From contig NC_073343.2 in NCBI RefSeq assembly GCF_027580225.2, positions 4,249,001 through 4,313,000 of the forward strand: a DNA stretch of 64,000 nt, written 5' to 3'. The number at the start of each line of letters is the position of its first letter. Positions within the stretch are counted from its first letter, which is position 1. Below, one piece after another: positions 34,168-45,219 of the stretch. The translations under genes and the position numbers were made by a program. Origin of the DNA: Misgurnus anguillicaudatus. Lineage: Eukaryota > Chordata > Actinopteri > Cypriniformes > Cobitidae. The notes beneath the pieces are model-generated. The model saw nothing but the letters and a program-made list of their open reading frames with translations, had not been told where the DNA came from and did no database searches.

Positions 34168-34846
34168 AGGTATAGCGGAAGATTATTTAAAAGAACCGCC
34201 CCTCCACATTTTTTAAAAAATGCACACGCGCCACACTCTACCTCCTCCTGAGAGGGAACGCCTGTTGAACGCGTGCACGAGACAGAGAGAGAGCATGCAG
34301 GTAGTTCTTCTCTTCGCTCTGTTTACAAGTTGCTGTAGGCATGTTTACCATGTCTGTGCGGTTCGTGACTTGTGCCAGGGCTAGCATCGCTAATCAAAGC
34401 TTAGATCAACTTTTACTAGCTGTGATTTTAAATGGATTTCTCCAAATAGCATGACAAAATGTACCTTTCCAGTAGAAACTTCGCGTGGGAAGCCCAACCT
34501 TTCCTATTAGCTCACGCCAGCGTGTGAAATAGTCTCCCATAAACAGTCTGGTCTTGTTTCTTTCTTCATTGTCCTTTCTCTTCTTGTCATACAATTTGTA
34601 GACACTTTTTCTCTTGCGACCCTCAGACATTTTGAAAAAAAAACACAGTGAGAACGCGAGCTTCAATGAATGGTTGAAACCGTACCACAACACACATACA
34701 TGTTAAAGTGCGCATGTGCAGAAAGCGAACCTAGGGAAGAGCATGTACGATGGATATACGTCAACATATCATCAGAATGATTGACATCTGGGATGACCAA
34801 TAATATAGGTGATCCACCCGGAAAACGAAAATCTTCCGCTATACCT
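34168..34846 (-). mobile_element. TTAA-flanked element carrying a coding-like frame
   Basis: TTAA at 34164-34167 and 34847-34850 flank AGGTATAGCGGAAGAT and ATCTTCCGCTATACCT, 16-bp perfect inverted ends. Unlike the other TTAA elements here it holds an intact-looking coding frame on the minus strand (34406-34630). Confidence 0.85.
34406..34630 (-). CDS. Small lysine/arginine-rich protein frame inside a TTAA element
   Basis: From an ATG in good context (TCAAAATGT) 74 codons run to the stop at 34406-34408. An upstream in-frame ATG at 34693 adds 21 hydrophobic residues but in a poor repeat context, so I prefer 34630. Residues 1-30 are strongly basic (MSEGRKRKS, then YDKKRK), followed by NKTRLFMGDYFTRWREL. 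That TR-x-x-x-G-x-x-F-x-RWREL pattern resembles, from memory, a motif found in many uncharacterised teleost proteins linked to transposons. The expected continuation after GKVGLPTR is missing, so it may be a 5' exon or truncated. Function unknown; a nucleic-acid-binding role is a guess from charge. Confidence 0.4.
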   Translation of the reverse strand: MSEGRKRKSVYKLYDKKRKDNEERNKTRLFMGDYFTRWRELIGKVGLPTRSFYWKGTFCHAIWRNPFKITASKS

Positions 34847-35034
34847 TTAATGTTAAACTATGTGAGTGCCAGACAGGCGCCACCTGGCGACGCCGGTGTG
34901 TGTATACTCATAGAAAACTATTTGTTCGATTTTTTTAGAAAAGCGTGGCGCTGAGCTGCACATCCGGTGTGCGATCCCCTTAAGACTTTTGCACAGTACT
35001 TTATGTCTTGGCCTGAGGGCGGGGCTATACTGAC

Positions 35035-35335
35035 TGCCCAGTTGCCACACTAACTTCCAATCAAATCAAGGATGAAATCAAGTCCTACAGCACATTTTTC
35101 TTATTTCAGAAGCCATTTCGGATATACGTCACAATACAGAAAAACATCATCGCAACTTCTGTTTCAAGATGACTTTAAACATTATACAGTACAAGACAAG
35201 TGTGAAAGAATCACTTACTGACCTCCGAACTTGATATTACTGGAAAACATACCTATTTGACGTAGTGGTGGTTTCGTATACTTTCAGTGATGTGAATCAT
35301 ACAATAATGTTCAATTTCTGAAAAAAAAAAACATA
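35035..35335. repeat. Dispersed ~300-bp repeat ending in an A run (copy 1)
   Basis: GCCACACTAACTTCCAATCA through TTCAATTTCTGAAAAAAAAA matches 39198-39485 base for base over most of its length, in the same orientation. It ends in an A run but has no tRNA-like head, so its class is open. Confidence 0.75.
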
Positions 35336-35496
35336 AATAACCCCCACCCCTAATCCTAACATCATGGGGCAAAAGCAGATTGTGTTAAAATGTACAAATT
35401 AGATCATAGATATACATGAAATAGATGTTTTGCGATGACCTCTGTGTGAATTTCCAATTAACTAATTACAAATTCCATTTTACTTTCGTGGTAGGA

Positions 35497-35571
35497 AAAA
35501 AGAATACTATGGAAGTGAATGGGGCTCATGAACAAAGAAATGTATTTTTGGGTGAACTATACCTTTTAGTC
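35497..35571. mobile_element. Right-arm fragment of a TAGTTCAC-type MITE
   Basis: ATACTATGGAAGTGAATGGG and TTTTTGGGTGAACTATACCT match the right half of that MITE class (complete copy at 57501-57807). Confidence 0.5.
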
Positions 35572-36125
35572 AAACACTTTACTGTACAATCACTACCGAT
35601 GTCTTTGCCATTGCTTATTTGAACACATCCACTGATCTAAATGACTCATAGGCTTGGATGAGAATGTTTTCAATACATACCTGTCTGGAGTAATTAATTA
35701 TGTTTATTAAAGCCTTTAGCCAAAAGTGTTTTTTGCCTTTCACTCAGGCGTTTGCTTGTCTTTGCACCTCCCGCCACCCAGTGTTAGGAGACAGATTTAA
35801 TTGCCACATGAAAGCCACAAAAAAGGGAGCTCAGGCACTCATAAACAGAAGCCACACCTAACGGGGGAATAGTTTTACCTTTGAAAAATAAAGCTGTCCA
35901 CACTGTAATTAAAGAGAAAGGGTTGCACAGAGTAATCTGACTTTATACTGCTAAAATGGAATGATCAGTCAAAGAATGTTAATAAGTGGAAATAATAATG
36001 ATGGTACAAGTCTCCCATACACAAAATCTGAAAACATTAATTCCTCTTCGTACACCAAAAACAAAGAACTTAAACACTGAACATTTCTGCACGGATTTTG
36101 CCAAGTGGATTAAACATGCTTAAGT
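35572..36125. other. Single-copy DNA; 35640-35960 possibly regulatory
   Basis: Repeat-free sequence with GGAGTAATTAATTATG and ATTAAAGCC motifs and no coding frame. It could be a conserved non-coding element; unverified. Confidence 0.3.
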
Positions 36126-36133
36126 ATGTTGAA

Positions 36134-38069
36134 TAGGCTTGGGCGGTATCCAAATTTTGATACCATCAAACCGCCTCCCTATTTTACCCCGGTATTACCG
36201 TGAATAATTATAAAATGATGATGTAATCAGACGGCGTCACTATAATGTTGGCTTGTGCCTAAACCCTTCAGAAACTGAATACCATACTGAAACAATAACA
36301 AAATAACATGCACAACAATATTAAAAACTTTTATAAGCAACAACTAGCAGTTTAGAAAAAAGTTAAATACAAAGGTCAAACAGAATTAACCAGTTGTCGG
36401 TTAAAAAAGTGATCTCTAAATTAGGCTATAATAGACAGTGAACTAAACGCGACTAGGGACTACAGTTAGCCATCTCATTCCAATTTCCAGGATATTTTTG
36501 TGTGAAGTAAACAAATCCCTCACACTCAATTTTTCATAACTCGCCTGTTTGTACTTATAAACAAATAAAAACATTTGCCGCAAGGTCACGGCATTTGGGT
36601 TCTGGCGCAAGGTCACGGCGTTTGGTTTCGTGCACTCACATTGCATCAAGCTAAAATTTATTCAAAGCAAGTCTCAGACTTGAAGAAAATTGCTGAACAT
36701 TTAAACCTATTTTCTGCACATTCCACCATATTTTAATGAAATAAAGAAAGTCCTCTTTCTGTTAACTTATATTTCTGCATATTCCAGCATATAAAATAAA
36801 AATATTTTTGTAAAATCCAGCAATAAAATAATTAAAACGAAAGTCTTTCCTGGTTGTATTCCAAATTATTAACATTTTCGTCTTTTAACAGTAAAGTGCA
36901 GATTAAGTTTTGTTTTTGTAAATCATTAGACATTTTTACCACTTAATTAGGTTTTGCTTTGTAGAAATTTGTAGTGAATTTCGTTTTGTATAAATAGTGT
37001 CTTAATTTTAATAAATGTTTCATCAACCAATTGCACGTATTTAATTAATTAAAAGCAAATATAGTAGACAATATAATTACCGTGACATGGAGGCGCCGGC
37101 ACGTCGCGTTCGCTTGCATTGCAATGTTGACTAGAACGCACGGACCTCCTCATAAATGAATGAAACTCATACATTAGCATTAAATATCTTTGATGCATTC
37201 TTTCTAAAACAGACAAGGGCTTTCTCGCGGCTCGCATCAGCAAAGCATTGCATCGTCCATGTTGCACTTAACAGAAGTTGACACTTGTCTTTTTGAAAAA
37301 TAAAAAAGTAATAATAATAAAGATCATAAAGATATAAAGATATAAAGAGTTGTTCTAGTCGTTAGAAGGCACAGAGAGAGTTAGACCTGCCTTGGCGGTG
37401 CGTCTTTTATGCATTCTGAAGGTGCCTGTTTTATCGTGTTGCAGTCTATTAGGCAACATTCCGAATAAGATGGGTTTAGATTTGGAATTACATTACAACT
37501 ACATTTTAGTGCTAACTGATAAGGTGATGGTGATGATCATCTTTCTTTATTATTTTTAGCACTACCTCAAACTTAAGCGCCGTCTCTTCGGAGCTGTCAT
37601 TTTTTTAAATAAGCCGCGGCAATGTTTCAAATGAGCTTCTAATAAGACAAACGCCTTTATTTTCCACGCGATCACCTTACCCAAACCATTTTGAAACTAA
37701 GGAGTCATTTGTCCTCTGATTACATACAAGCAGCATACAAGCTCCTGGCGACGCGTTTGCGGGAATCATGTTTCGCATGAGCCGGAGGCAGAGCAGCAGA
37801 GAGATGCGACAGAGTTGCGAAATTGCAGGCGCGGCTTGAAATGGCTGTTATTTCAAACAGCGTAACTTTTTTTAAACTAATCAGTTAATGGCTCGGTTGT
37901 CTGTGAAGAAATGGATTAGTTTTCGCCATCCCTAATTTAATATTTAATCCTTGTCTGCTATATAAGTTCATTGTTTTTTTAAATGCCGGTATGGCGGTAT
38001 AGAAACTGATACCTTTGCTATTTTTAGATCCCGCGGTATACCATATTACCGTATTACCGCCCGAGCCTA
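36134..38069. mobile_element. Non-autonomous hAT, 1.94 kb, TAGGCTTGGGCGG end
   Basis: Ends TAGGCTTGGGCGGTA / TTACCGCCCGAGCCTA are flanked by an exact 8-bp duplication ATGTTGAA (36126-36133 and 38070-38077). Subterminal GGTATTACCG / CGGTAT motifs repeat on both sides. A local tandem duplication of a ~30-bp CGCAAGGTCACGGC unit lies at 36565-36635. The longest frame (37049-37267 minus, 72 codons) has no transposase similarity that I can see. Confidence 0.93.
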
Positions 38070-38884
38070 ATGTTGAATGATGCTTAGGGTACCACACCAC
38101 GTCAAGTAGCTTTGCGTGCTCTGCAGCCAAAAATGATCGACCCTGAACCCATATCAGTTACCCATTTTTTACCCATCCCCCTGGAGGATGTGACACCGCA
38201 AATAAACTAAGTCTGTAAAATACTACACTCTTATTGGTACACTGTTGGTACATAAGCAGTCACTGGGGCGGTAAACCTTTCAAAAAGTACACCTTTGTGT
38301 CTAAAAGGTGCATATTATGGCACTTGTCCATTGCATAGTACCCCACGTGTTGGGTCAGCTCACATTTGGAGGGTTTTCCACTGGGTACAGTCGGTATTAC
38401 CCAATACTTCTTTAGTACCACCTCGGCTGAGGTTCCAAGCAGATTAGCTTTATATCTTACCCTGGTGCGTGCGCTGTCTTGAGTAAACCAGTGATGTTGT
38501 CATCTTTGCTTTGTAGTACAAGTTCCCAAACTCCCTTTTAGCAGCGAAGAACATCCACAGGCTGAGAATCAGGAACCACATTCCAGTGTTATCCATAGAC
38601 TTGTAGTTTGTAGCGGCACATCTGCATGTATGCACAGCATTTTTGCAACTTAAATGAGGCTCAGCGGAGCGCGGCGACTGACATCACTGGTGTTTGTACA
38701 GAAACTGTCATGTGAGAAAGAGGTAGTGATAAACACGATGTGCAAAATCTATTTGTGGTAGTCAATTTTGATTTTGTGATGGACTGACAAATATGAATGT
38801 ATGAGAAACACTGTGAATCCCGCGTTTTGTATGATGTCACAGCAGTAGGCAGCGCAAATATAATAAACTTGACCTGAATTGCCA

Positions 38885-39154
38885 AGTGGTTGATGTCCTC
38901 AGGGTAACATTAGGTTGACCCTGGGACAACATTTCAATCAACCAATCAGATCTCAGAAAAAAGATTACAGTTTGTTTTAAGTTTAAATTTACAATTAGGA
39001 TTAGCTGCTTCTAGACCACTGTTTCAACTTATATTTTCCCTCTGATTTTAGGGTTCAGTTATGGTTAGGGTTGGTTTTGTGGTGTGTTTAGGTTTTATTT
39101 ACAAAAATGTTGTCCTTGGGTCAACACAATTATGTTGCCCGAGAACATCAACCA
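38885..39154. mobile_element. Palindromic MITE with TGGTTGATGT ends
   Basis: TGGTTGATGTCCTCAGGGTA, then GTTGACCCTGGGACAACAT at the left is mirrored by ATGTTGTCCTTGGGTCAAC, then GCCCGAGAACATCAACCA at the right. About 270 bp, no coding capacity. Confidence 0.75.
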
Positions 39155-39158
39155 GGAT

Positions 39159-39493
39159 TCGCATTGTGTGCCCTCGAAAAAAGAAGTCACTGGTCGTCAC
39201 GGTCCAATTGCCAGACTAACTTTCAATCAAATCAAGGATGAAAACAAGTCCTACCGCACATTTTTCTTATTCCAGAAGCCATTTTTAGATATACGTCACA
39301 AAAAAATATCATAGCAACTTCTGTTTCAAGATGACTTTAAACATTATACAGCACAAGACAAGTGCGAAAGAACCACTTACTGACCTCCGAACTTAAAAAC
39401 ATAATTATTTGGAGTAGTGGTGGTTTTGTATAAATTTCAACGATGTGAATCATACAAGACTGTTCAATTTCTGAAAAAAAAAAAAACATGAAT
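39159..39493. repeat. Chimeric insert (hAT end plus ~300-bp repeat copy 2) between 13-bp duplications
   Basis: An exact 13-bp repeat CATCAACCAGGAT flanks this segment (39146-39158 and 39494-39506). The first ~40 bp (CGCATTGTGTGCCCTCGAAA to TCACTGGTCGT) match the reversed end of the hAT-like element at 17724; the rest matches 35035-35335 and ends in A13-14 then CATGAAT. The long duplication and A run suggest retroposition of a transcript that contained both parts. Confidence 0.55.
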
Positions 39494-39888
39494 CATCAAC
39501 CAGGATGGAGAGCCATATATGGCGCTTTTCAATTGCATAGTACCCCACATCACTTTGGCTTGGTTAGTACTGCACCCAGTGGAAAAGCCCCCAAAAGTAA
39601 GCTGACCAAACCGTGGGGTACTATGCAATGGAAAAGCAGCAATAGTAACACGCCTACAATCCCACCCATTCCAAAGTGATACCCAACTCAATGGAAAAGC
39701 AAACTGAGCCCAATTTATGGTACGGATCCAGACAATGAAAAAGCGGCTTTAGTAACGCAAAGGTACATGCTTGTACTTCAAAGATACAGATTGGAACCTA
39801 AAAATTACATATCACCTACATATTATGACATTACATATAAGGGGTACCATCACAGTGACAACTTTTGTACCTTTATTTCTGACAGTGT

Positions 39889-41694
39889 AAGTGACCACTG
39901 CATCATCAAACACACAAAAGCTCTGTAAAATTTCATGGATGGTAAGTGTTTAGATCCTGTAATAATCTTATGAGCTTTCTGTCTAGTTCACCGGGCACAG
40001 ATTCTGTGTATCTCTAGACATAGGTCTTAAAGTTAAACATTTTTCAACGAGCAGGACGGATGTTAAAAAAATTAAAACCCACCAGAACACTGTGATAAAG
40101 GGTAAATATTGCCGGATTACTTGTTAAAGTTCTGATAACCCTTCTGTATAACCTTCGGTGCAGAACTTTTCATAAGACTGACTGATGGTGAGTAACTTGC
40201 TCTTATCAAACCATTTTTTTTCTTAAGCCTTAGGAAGCAACCCTAGATGCCCCCTAACACAATGGAGACTTCTTGCTGTCTTTGTCCAGGGAATTGTGGG
40301 ATGGTAGCAGAGGGCAAGTTGTGAGCAGAGAGGGCAGGAGAACATGAATAGGTCTGCTCTGCTGGGACTGGCACTCTCTGGCTCCGAGTCAGAATAAAAG
40401 CGTCAGTGAGGATTAGAGGAGAGTTCCTCAGCTTGCAGGATAAGCTGATCTTCCACACTTCAGGTAACTTTTTTAAATAGGGGCTTTGGGAAAATAATGT
40501 GAGACACGCCTAAGGAGACAATCTGGTTTACCAAAAAGAGGACATTTAAGTTAAGCCTAGAAGACTACACATCCATTCGCTGAGCTTGGGCACCGGTTTA
40601 TGAAATAAGATCAGAACTATGATCTTAAACGACTCAGCACCTGAAAATGACAGGCCAAATATAATGCACGTCTTTATGAGACCTTACACCTTAATATCTT
40701 TTTATTAAATGAAGTTTATTTAACTAAGTTTGGGAGGAGTATGGTCTCTGCTGGCATGTACCAGTTAAGGAGGAGGGGAGTACTCTGGGTTTGGGCTAAT
40801 ATTGCGATCTCTGAGCCCTCCCCTCGGACAGCACGCCAAATATGTTTTATTTCATAGTTCATTACATGCTAATGCAAACTCATGAATCTTATTTTCTGCA
40901 TCCCAATATTCTGTATTCTTGCTTGCAGAGTGCAGACAAACTACATGTCACTGGAAACTGGCCAAAACAAACTGCACCGGTGGACTATGCAGACAGTCAA
41001 AGCGTGGCTGCACAGACTACGGATGAAAAGTAGAATCTGCATACTGTTTTGCAGACAGCAACTGTGTCTGCAACCGCACGGCCATGCTTGTGTTTGTGAG
41101 TGCATCGAAACATCTACACCATAAGTTTGAGTCTATGTGTGTTTGTGTATGAGAACGTCTAGTGGGCTGAGGTAGTCTTGGCTGCATGGTGAGACAAGTT
41201 ATCAGAGGGAGCCATGAGAGTCCTCCTGACTCCAGAGACGAAACAGAACAACAGCTCTGGTGTGACGCATGATCACCCTCTGGCACGGCACAAGCGTACA
41301 GGGTCTAATCTCGCTGTACCCTCCTGATCCACCTACTCACCCTCTCTCTGGTCATTATCACTCCACGGTTTAGCATGGTTCACAGCGGGAACGACAGCAT
41401 ACGGTCTTAGTGATTCACAATGCCATGCATCGCCCTCAATCCTATTGCCTCAGCGAGACAGTGCCAACTTGTTAGAGTTACATGTTGAACTCTAATGGGA
41501 TATTTTCTGCTTGTATTGCTGAACTGGCATATGAGGTTTTAGTGACACATGTTTCTTTTGATCAAGGGGTACTTTATCTGCCCTTAAGATGAAAAACACT
41601 TTGTTAGTTAAAACACAGATACTTTTGCCAAAGCCTATCCCCCATGACTTAGTATGTGATGAAAAACGACAGCTGCAACAGGCTGATTCCGAAG
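39889..41694. other. Single-copy intergenic DNA
   Basis: No repeat or gene recognised over 1.8 kb. Two moderately GC-rich complex blocks (40240-40460 and 41130-41470) are plausible conserved segments. Short frames at 40842-41286 overlap on both strands without recognisable domains. Confidence 0.3.
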
Positions 41695-41698
41695 TTAA

Positions 41699-43238
41699 AG
41701 CAGTACTCCAGACAAATATCAAAATTACCCTATGATTTACTCACCCTCAAGCAATCCGAGATACATATGTCCATCATCTTTCAGACAAGCATATTTGAAG
41801 TTATTTTACTGAATGTCCTTGCTGAATGTGCTCTTCAAAGCATTATAGTGGTAGAAAACAGGGATCAGGGAACAACTTCTGACTTCAACCCCCCAAAAAA
41901 GTGCATTCATCCTTCACAGAGGTAATCCACATGGTTCCAATGGGTTAATAAAGGTCTTCTGTGGGCAATCAATGCAATTTTGTAAGAAAAATATCCAGAT
42001 TTCAATCTTTATAAACTGTAATAACTAGCTTTTGGTAACGGTGCCATCTTTGACTCACGCAAGAGTTTAAGGGTGTTTTCACACCTGCCTCATTTAGTTT
42101 GGTTGAATTGTACCAGAGTTTGATTGGTCACTTGGTGCAGTTTGTTTGGGCAGGTGAGAATCCAGCAATCGAACTCTGGTGTGCACCAAAAGCGGACCTA
42201 ACAAGCGAACCGAGACCTCCTTGAAGGGTGGTCTCGGTACACTTTCAAACGAACTCTAGAGCGGTTTGTTTGTGGTGAGAACACGATCCGAGATCGATCC
42301 GACGTAACTGCAAAAGTACTGCGCATTTTGGACTAAACCAGCTGCCGTATTCAGCTGCGCAGTGCATTATCGGATGAGGAAGTGTTTTTTTGACCGTTTC
42401 TATTACCGATATTAGCACAATGACAGATCGCGGACATACATGGAGTTGCGAGGAGATGCGGGCCGAGCCTCAGAAATTTGGTGTCTTCGCCGTTTGTAGT
42501 GCATTAAAACATTGTTTTCAAGCAGCATCCGCAATTCATTTTGAAAATGAACAGTTTGTCTAGAGCGCTGTATACAAACTATGTATAACAACCACGGACA
42601 TAATTACAGCTGTCTATGGTGTCTGCTGTATTTTCCTCCTTTTTGTTTACTTCCGGGGTTCCATTGGAATTTTGCGCACGTTGATTCTGACCAATCGAGA
42701 ATCAGTTTAGGAAATACGTTCAAATACATGTGGCCAATGAGTGATGTGGATCTTATCACATGACTGAATTTAGGTTCGTTTCAACTGGTGTGCAATCTGA
42801 TTGGTGTGAAAAGGAACCAAAACTGCTAAACAAGCTACAGTACAATGTATCATTTTTTGCTTTTGGTCCGGACCAAATGAACCGAACTACAGATGTGAAA
42901 ACACCTTAAGTGTAGTAAGCGTTCATTGCCAAGGGGTACATTGCGCATTGACTCTCGTGAATCGCATGAGTCCAAGATGCCGTTGTTTTCAGGAGCAAGT
43001 TATTATAGTTAATAAAGATTAAAATATGGATATGTTTGTAGGATGGATGCACTTTTTTGGGCTTCAAATTCAGAAGTTGTTCCCAGCCCCTGTTTTTTTC
43101 TCATTACAAGCATGGAAAAGCAAGGACATTTGCTAAAATAACTCCAAATGTGCTCGTCTGAAAGATGATAGCATATCTCGGATTGTCCGAGGGTAAGTAC
43201 ATCATGGGGTAATTTTGATATTTGACTCGAGTATCGCT
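41699..43238. mobile_element. TTAA-flanked palindromic MITE, split by another TTAA element
   Basis: TTAA at 41695-41698 and 43239-43242 flank inverted arms. Shared features read inward: CAGACAAATATCAAAATTAC / GTAATTTTGATATTTGACTC, ATCTTTCAGACAAGCA / TGCTCGTCTGAAAGAT, AAAAAAGTGCATTCATCC / GGATGCACTTTTTT. Own sequence is 41699-42070 and 42906-43238. Confidence 0.82.
42071..42905. mobile_element. TTAA-flanked MITE with GGGTGTTTTCACACCTG end
   Basis: TTAA at 42067-42070 and 42906-42909 flank GGGTGTTTTCACACCTG and CAGATGTGAAAACACC. The inner arms continue with GTTTGGTTGAATTGTACC-like and GGTCCGGACCAAATGAACCG motifs. 835 bp, no credible coding frame; it sits at the turn of the surrounding palindrome. 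Confidence 0.85.
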
Positions 43239-43242
43239 TTAA

Positions 43243-43984
43243 TTTTACAGAATGTTTTGGGGATTTTAAAGGAACAGCTTACCCAAAAATACACCCCCTA
43301 TTTTATTCTGAACCTGTCTTTAAACAATAAAAATACTTTAATAAAGCACCACAGTGTCAGCAAAAATTCAGCACCGATTTCCATCCAAATGCTTTAATTC
43401 GTTTCTGTAAAAAAAAACATCATCCTAATAGTTAAGCAATATGTCCACCAATGCTCTCCGTTGTGCCTAAAATGCCATGGGATTTAGTTGTGCAAATAAG
43501 CATCGTTCTGAACTCACAATATTATATTAGGAAACGCAAGGGCTAGAGGTCTGCAATTTTCATCAGTGGTGAACATATTCAAATTAACTTTGCATTGTAA
43601 AGGAGGCAAAGGTGGCTTTAAACTAACCCCACATTAAACCAGTCAAATTCAATCTGACAATCATAGATGTTTGTATTTTACATCTGTTTGTTCCTTGAAA
43701 ACTGAAAAATGAAACTGTGTCCTTATGTACTAACTGCTGTTTTAAACCCCCTTGACTTTCTATATTCCAAGAAAAAGTTCTTTATTCTTATGTAATGAAA
43801 GTGAAAGTATACCATGTCTGTCAAGTTCCTAAATATCAAAACCATCATAAAAGTGCATATTGTGTGGATGAGTAAACATCAGTTTTATTTTTGCATTAAC
43901 TAACTATTCCTATAAAACCTGATTAATATATGTTAAGACTTACAAGGTTATATAGGTTAACAGCATTAGCTTTACATTACAGCA
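43243..43984. other. AT-rich DNA, possible decayed TTAA element
   Basis: TTTAAAGGAACAGCTTACCC near 43268 resembles the left end of the TAGTTCAC-type TTAA elements, but no matching right end is clear. Nothing else was identified. Confidence 0.3.
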
Positions 43985-44160
43985 GGACATTACGACATTT
44001 ATTAATCTTAGTTCATGTTCATTTCAATATTTACTAATACATTTTTTGTTAACATTTGTTAATGCACAATGAATTAACATGAACAACTGGAATGGCATTA
44101 ACTATTAACATTAATAAAGATAAATAACTGCACGTACAACCTTGTAAACTATAGCCGAAT
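43985..44160. repeat. Degenerate AACATTAACTAA-type repeat
   Basis: A run of TTAATGCAC, TTAACATGAAC and CATTAACTATTAACATTAA words typical of a widespread low-complexity fish repeat. Boundaries approximate. Confidence 0.45.
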
Positions 44161-44196
44161 AAATACGGTTCCTTGTAAGAAATTAATGCTTTTGTA

Positions 44197-44345
44197 CACT
44201 GTAACTTAAAAATAAGTTACCTGGTTTAATTAAACTTAAAAATATTAGTTGACACAACATTTTTACATAACTTTTCTTGAGTTAATTAATATTTTTAAGG
44301 TAACTTACTTTTTTAAGTTGAACCTACAAATCATTTTTTACAGTG
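44197..44345. mobile_element. 149-bp TA-flanked MITE with CACTGTAA end
   Basis: TA at 44195-44196 and 44346-44347 flank CACTGTAACTTAAAAATAAG and its inverted partner ending TTTTTTACAGTG. The inner arms AATTAAACTTAAAAATATTA / TTAATTAATATTTTTAAGG fold back. It is the shortest complete member of this group in the window. Confidence 0.82.
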
Positions 44346-44347
44346 TA

Positions 44348-45219
44348 ACTAAACCTAATTTTTAAACTGCAGAAACAAGTCTGCAAAATGTTAATTCCCT
44401 CATATACAGTTTCCTTAACAGCATGGCTTTGTTTTGACTGCTGTTGGGGTCCGGAAGGTCACAACAGGAAGTCATCCTGTCCTGCTCAAGGTATTTACAT
44501 GCCACCTTGTTGGAATAAGTCCAGTGATAGTTCACTCCTCAAGGATGTCATTTCTCGACAGCCCGTTTCCATGATCTCTCTATAGCTTTCGAAAGGTTTT
44601 AGCTTTATGTTTGCCGTGGCTTATAATGTGCTCCGTAAAACAGTAATCCCCATATTATATATTTCTCTCGCAATTTAGCATAGGTTTTTGAGGTTACACA
44701 GTGTAATGTGATTTTCTCAACAATATCTGATGTATAAATATGCAGGGATATATTAATCTGTTAAAGGAATGGGGCATTTTACATAACTTAATTTTCATTG
44801 GCATAATCTTTTATATTGATTAATGTTATTCCAAGCAGAGGGACATGGCCACTTTAGCATTAACTGGATTAATTTCGGATTAGCGCTTTGCCATATCCAA
44901 AAATGTGCTAAATAAAAATAAAATATTCCAATAAAACAAGTGCCCCTAAGAATTTTAATACGATAACCTTGTATGTAACGTTACATTAATTTTCTTAAAC
45001 AGCATACGTAAACAGACATGTGTTAAAATGTCTTATACTGCTATGAATGAAAATCCTTTAAGCCTTATGTGCAATAAAAAATGTCTTCAAATAAAATAAA
45101 ACAAGAATTAAAACTCTTGTAAAACGTTACTTCAAAAGTGACAGTAAATAATATGCTTGTCGACAGGAGAAATACTCAAATCTGACCGATTGACACATTC
45201 TCAAAGCTGATTGGCTGAC
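44348..45219. other. Single-copy AT-rich DNA
   Basis: No gene or element resolved. The 65-codon frame at 44388-44585 has no domain. Confidence 0.3.

Larger units (their letters stand above)
33992..34982. mobile_element. MITE with AAGGGGGTCGCACACC end, split by a TTAA element
   Basis: AAAGGGGGTCGCACACC at the left is mirrored by GGTGTGCGATCCCCTTA at the right. A TTAA element (34168-34846) lies inside. The left flank is TAA and the right flank is TAA or TTAA, so the target class is not fixed. Confidence 0.72.
33331..35001. mobile_element. TA-flanked MITE (CAGTACTGTGCAAAAGT) hosting further insertions
   Basis: CAGTACTGTGCAAAAGT at 33331 is mirrored by ACTTTTGCACAGTACT ending about 35000, with TA on both sides (33329-33330, 35002-35003). 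Only a few tens of bases next to each end can be assigned to this element; the interior is occupied by 33358-33650 and 33992-34982. TA targets fit Tc1/mariner mobilisation. Confidence 0.65.
38317..39752. mobile_element. CATTGCATAGTACC-family element, rearranged
   Basis: The left end TGTCCATTGCATAGTACCCC and right fragments GGGGTACTATGCAATGGAAA belong to the family at 60425-62722. Interior 38460-38870 is the inverted equivalent of 61140-61560 (for example ATTTTTGCAACTTAAATGAG against CTCATTTAAGTTGCATT). It is broken by the insertions at 38885 and 39159. Confidence 0.7.
38224..39888. mobile_element. MITE with GTCACTGGGGCGGTA-type arms hosting a composite insertion
   Basis: Left arm 38224-38316 (ACACTC, GTCACTGGGGCGGTAAACC, AAGTACACCTTTGTGTC) and right arm 39753-39888 (AAGGTACATGCTTGTAC, GGGGTACCATCACAGTGACA, TTTGTACCTTTATTTC, GACAGTGT) are mutually inverted. 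Everything between is a later composite. Confidence 0.7.
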
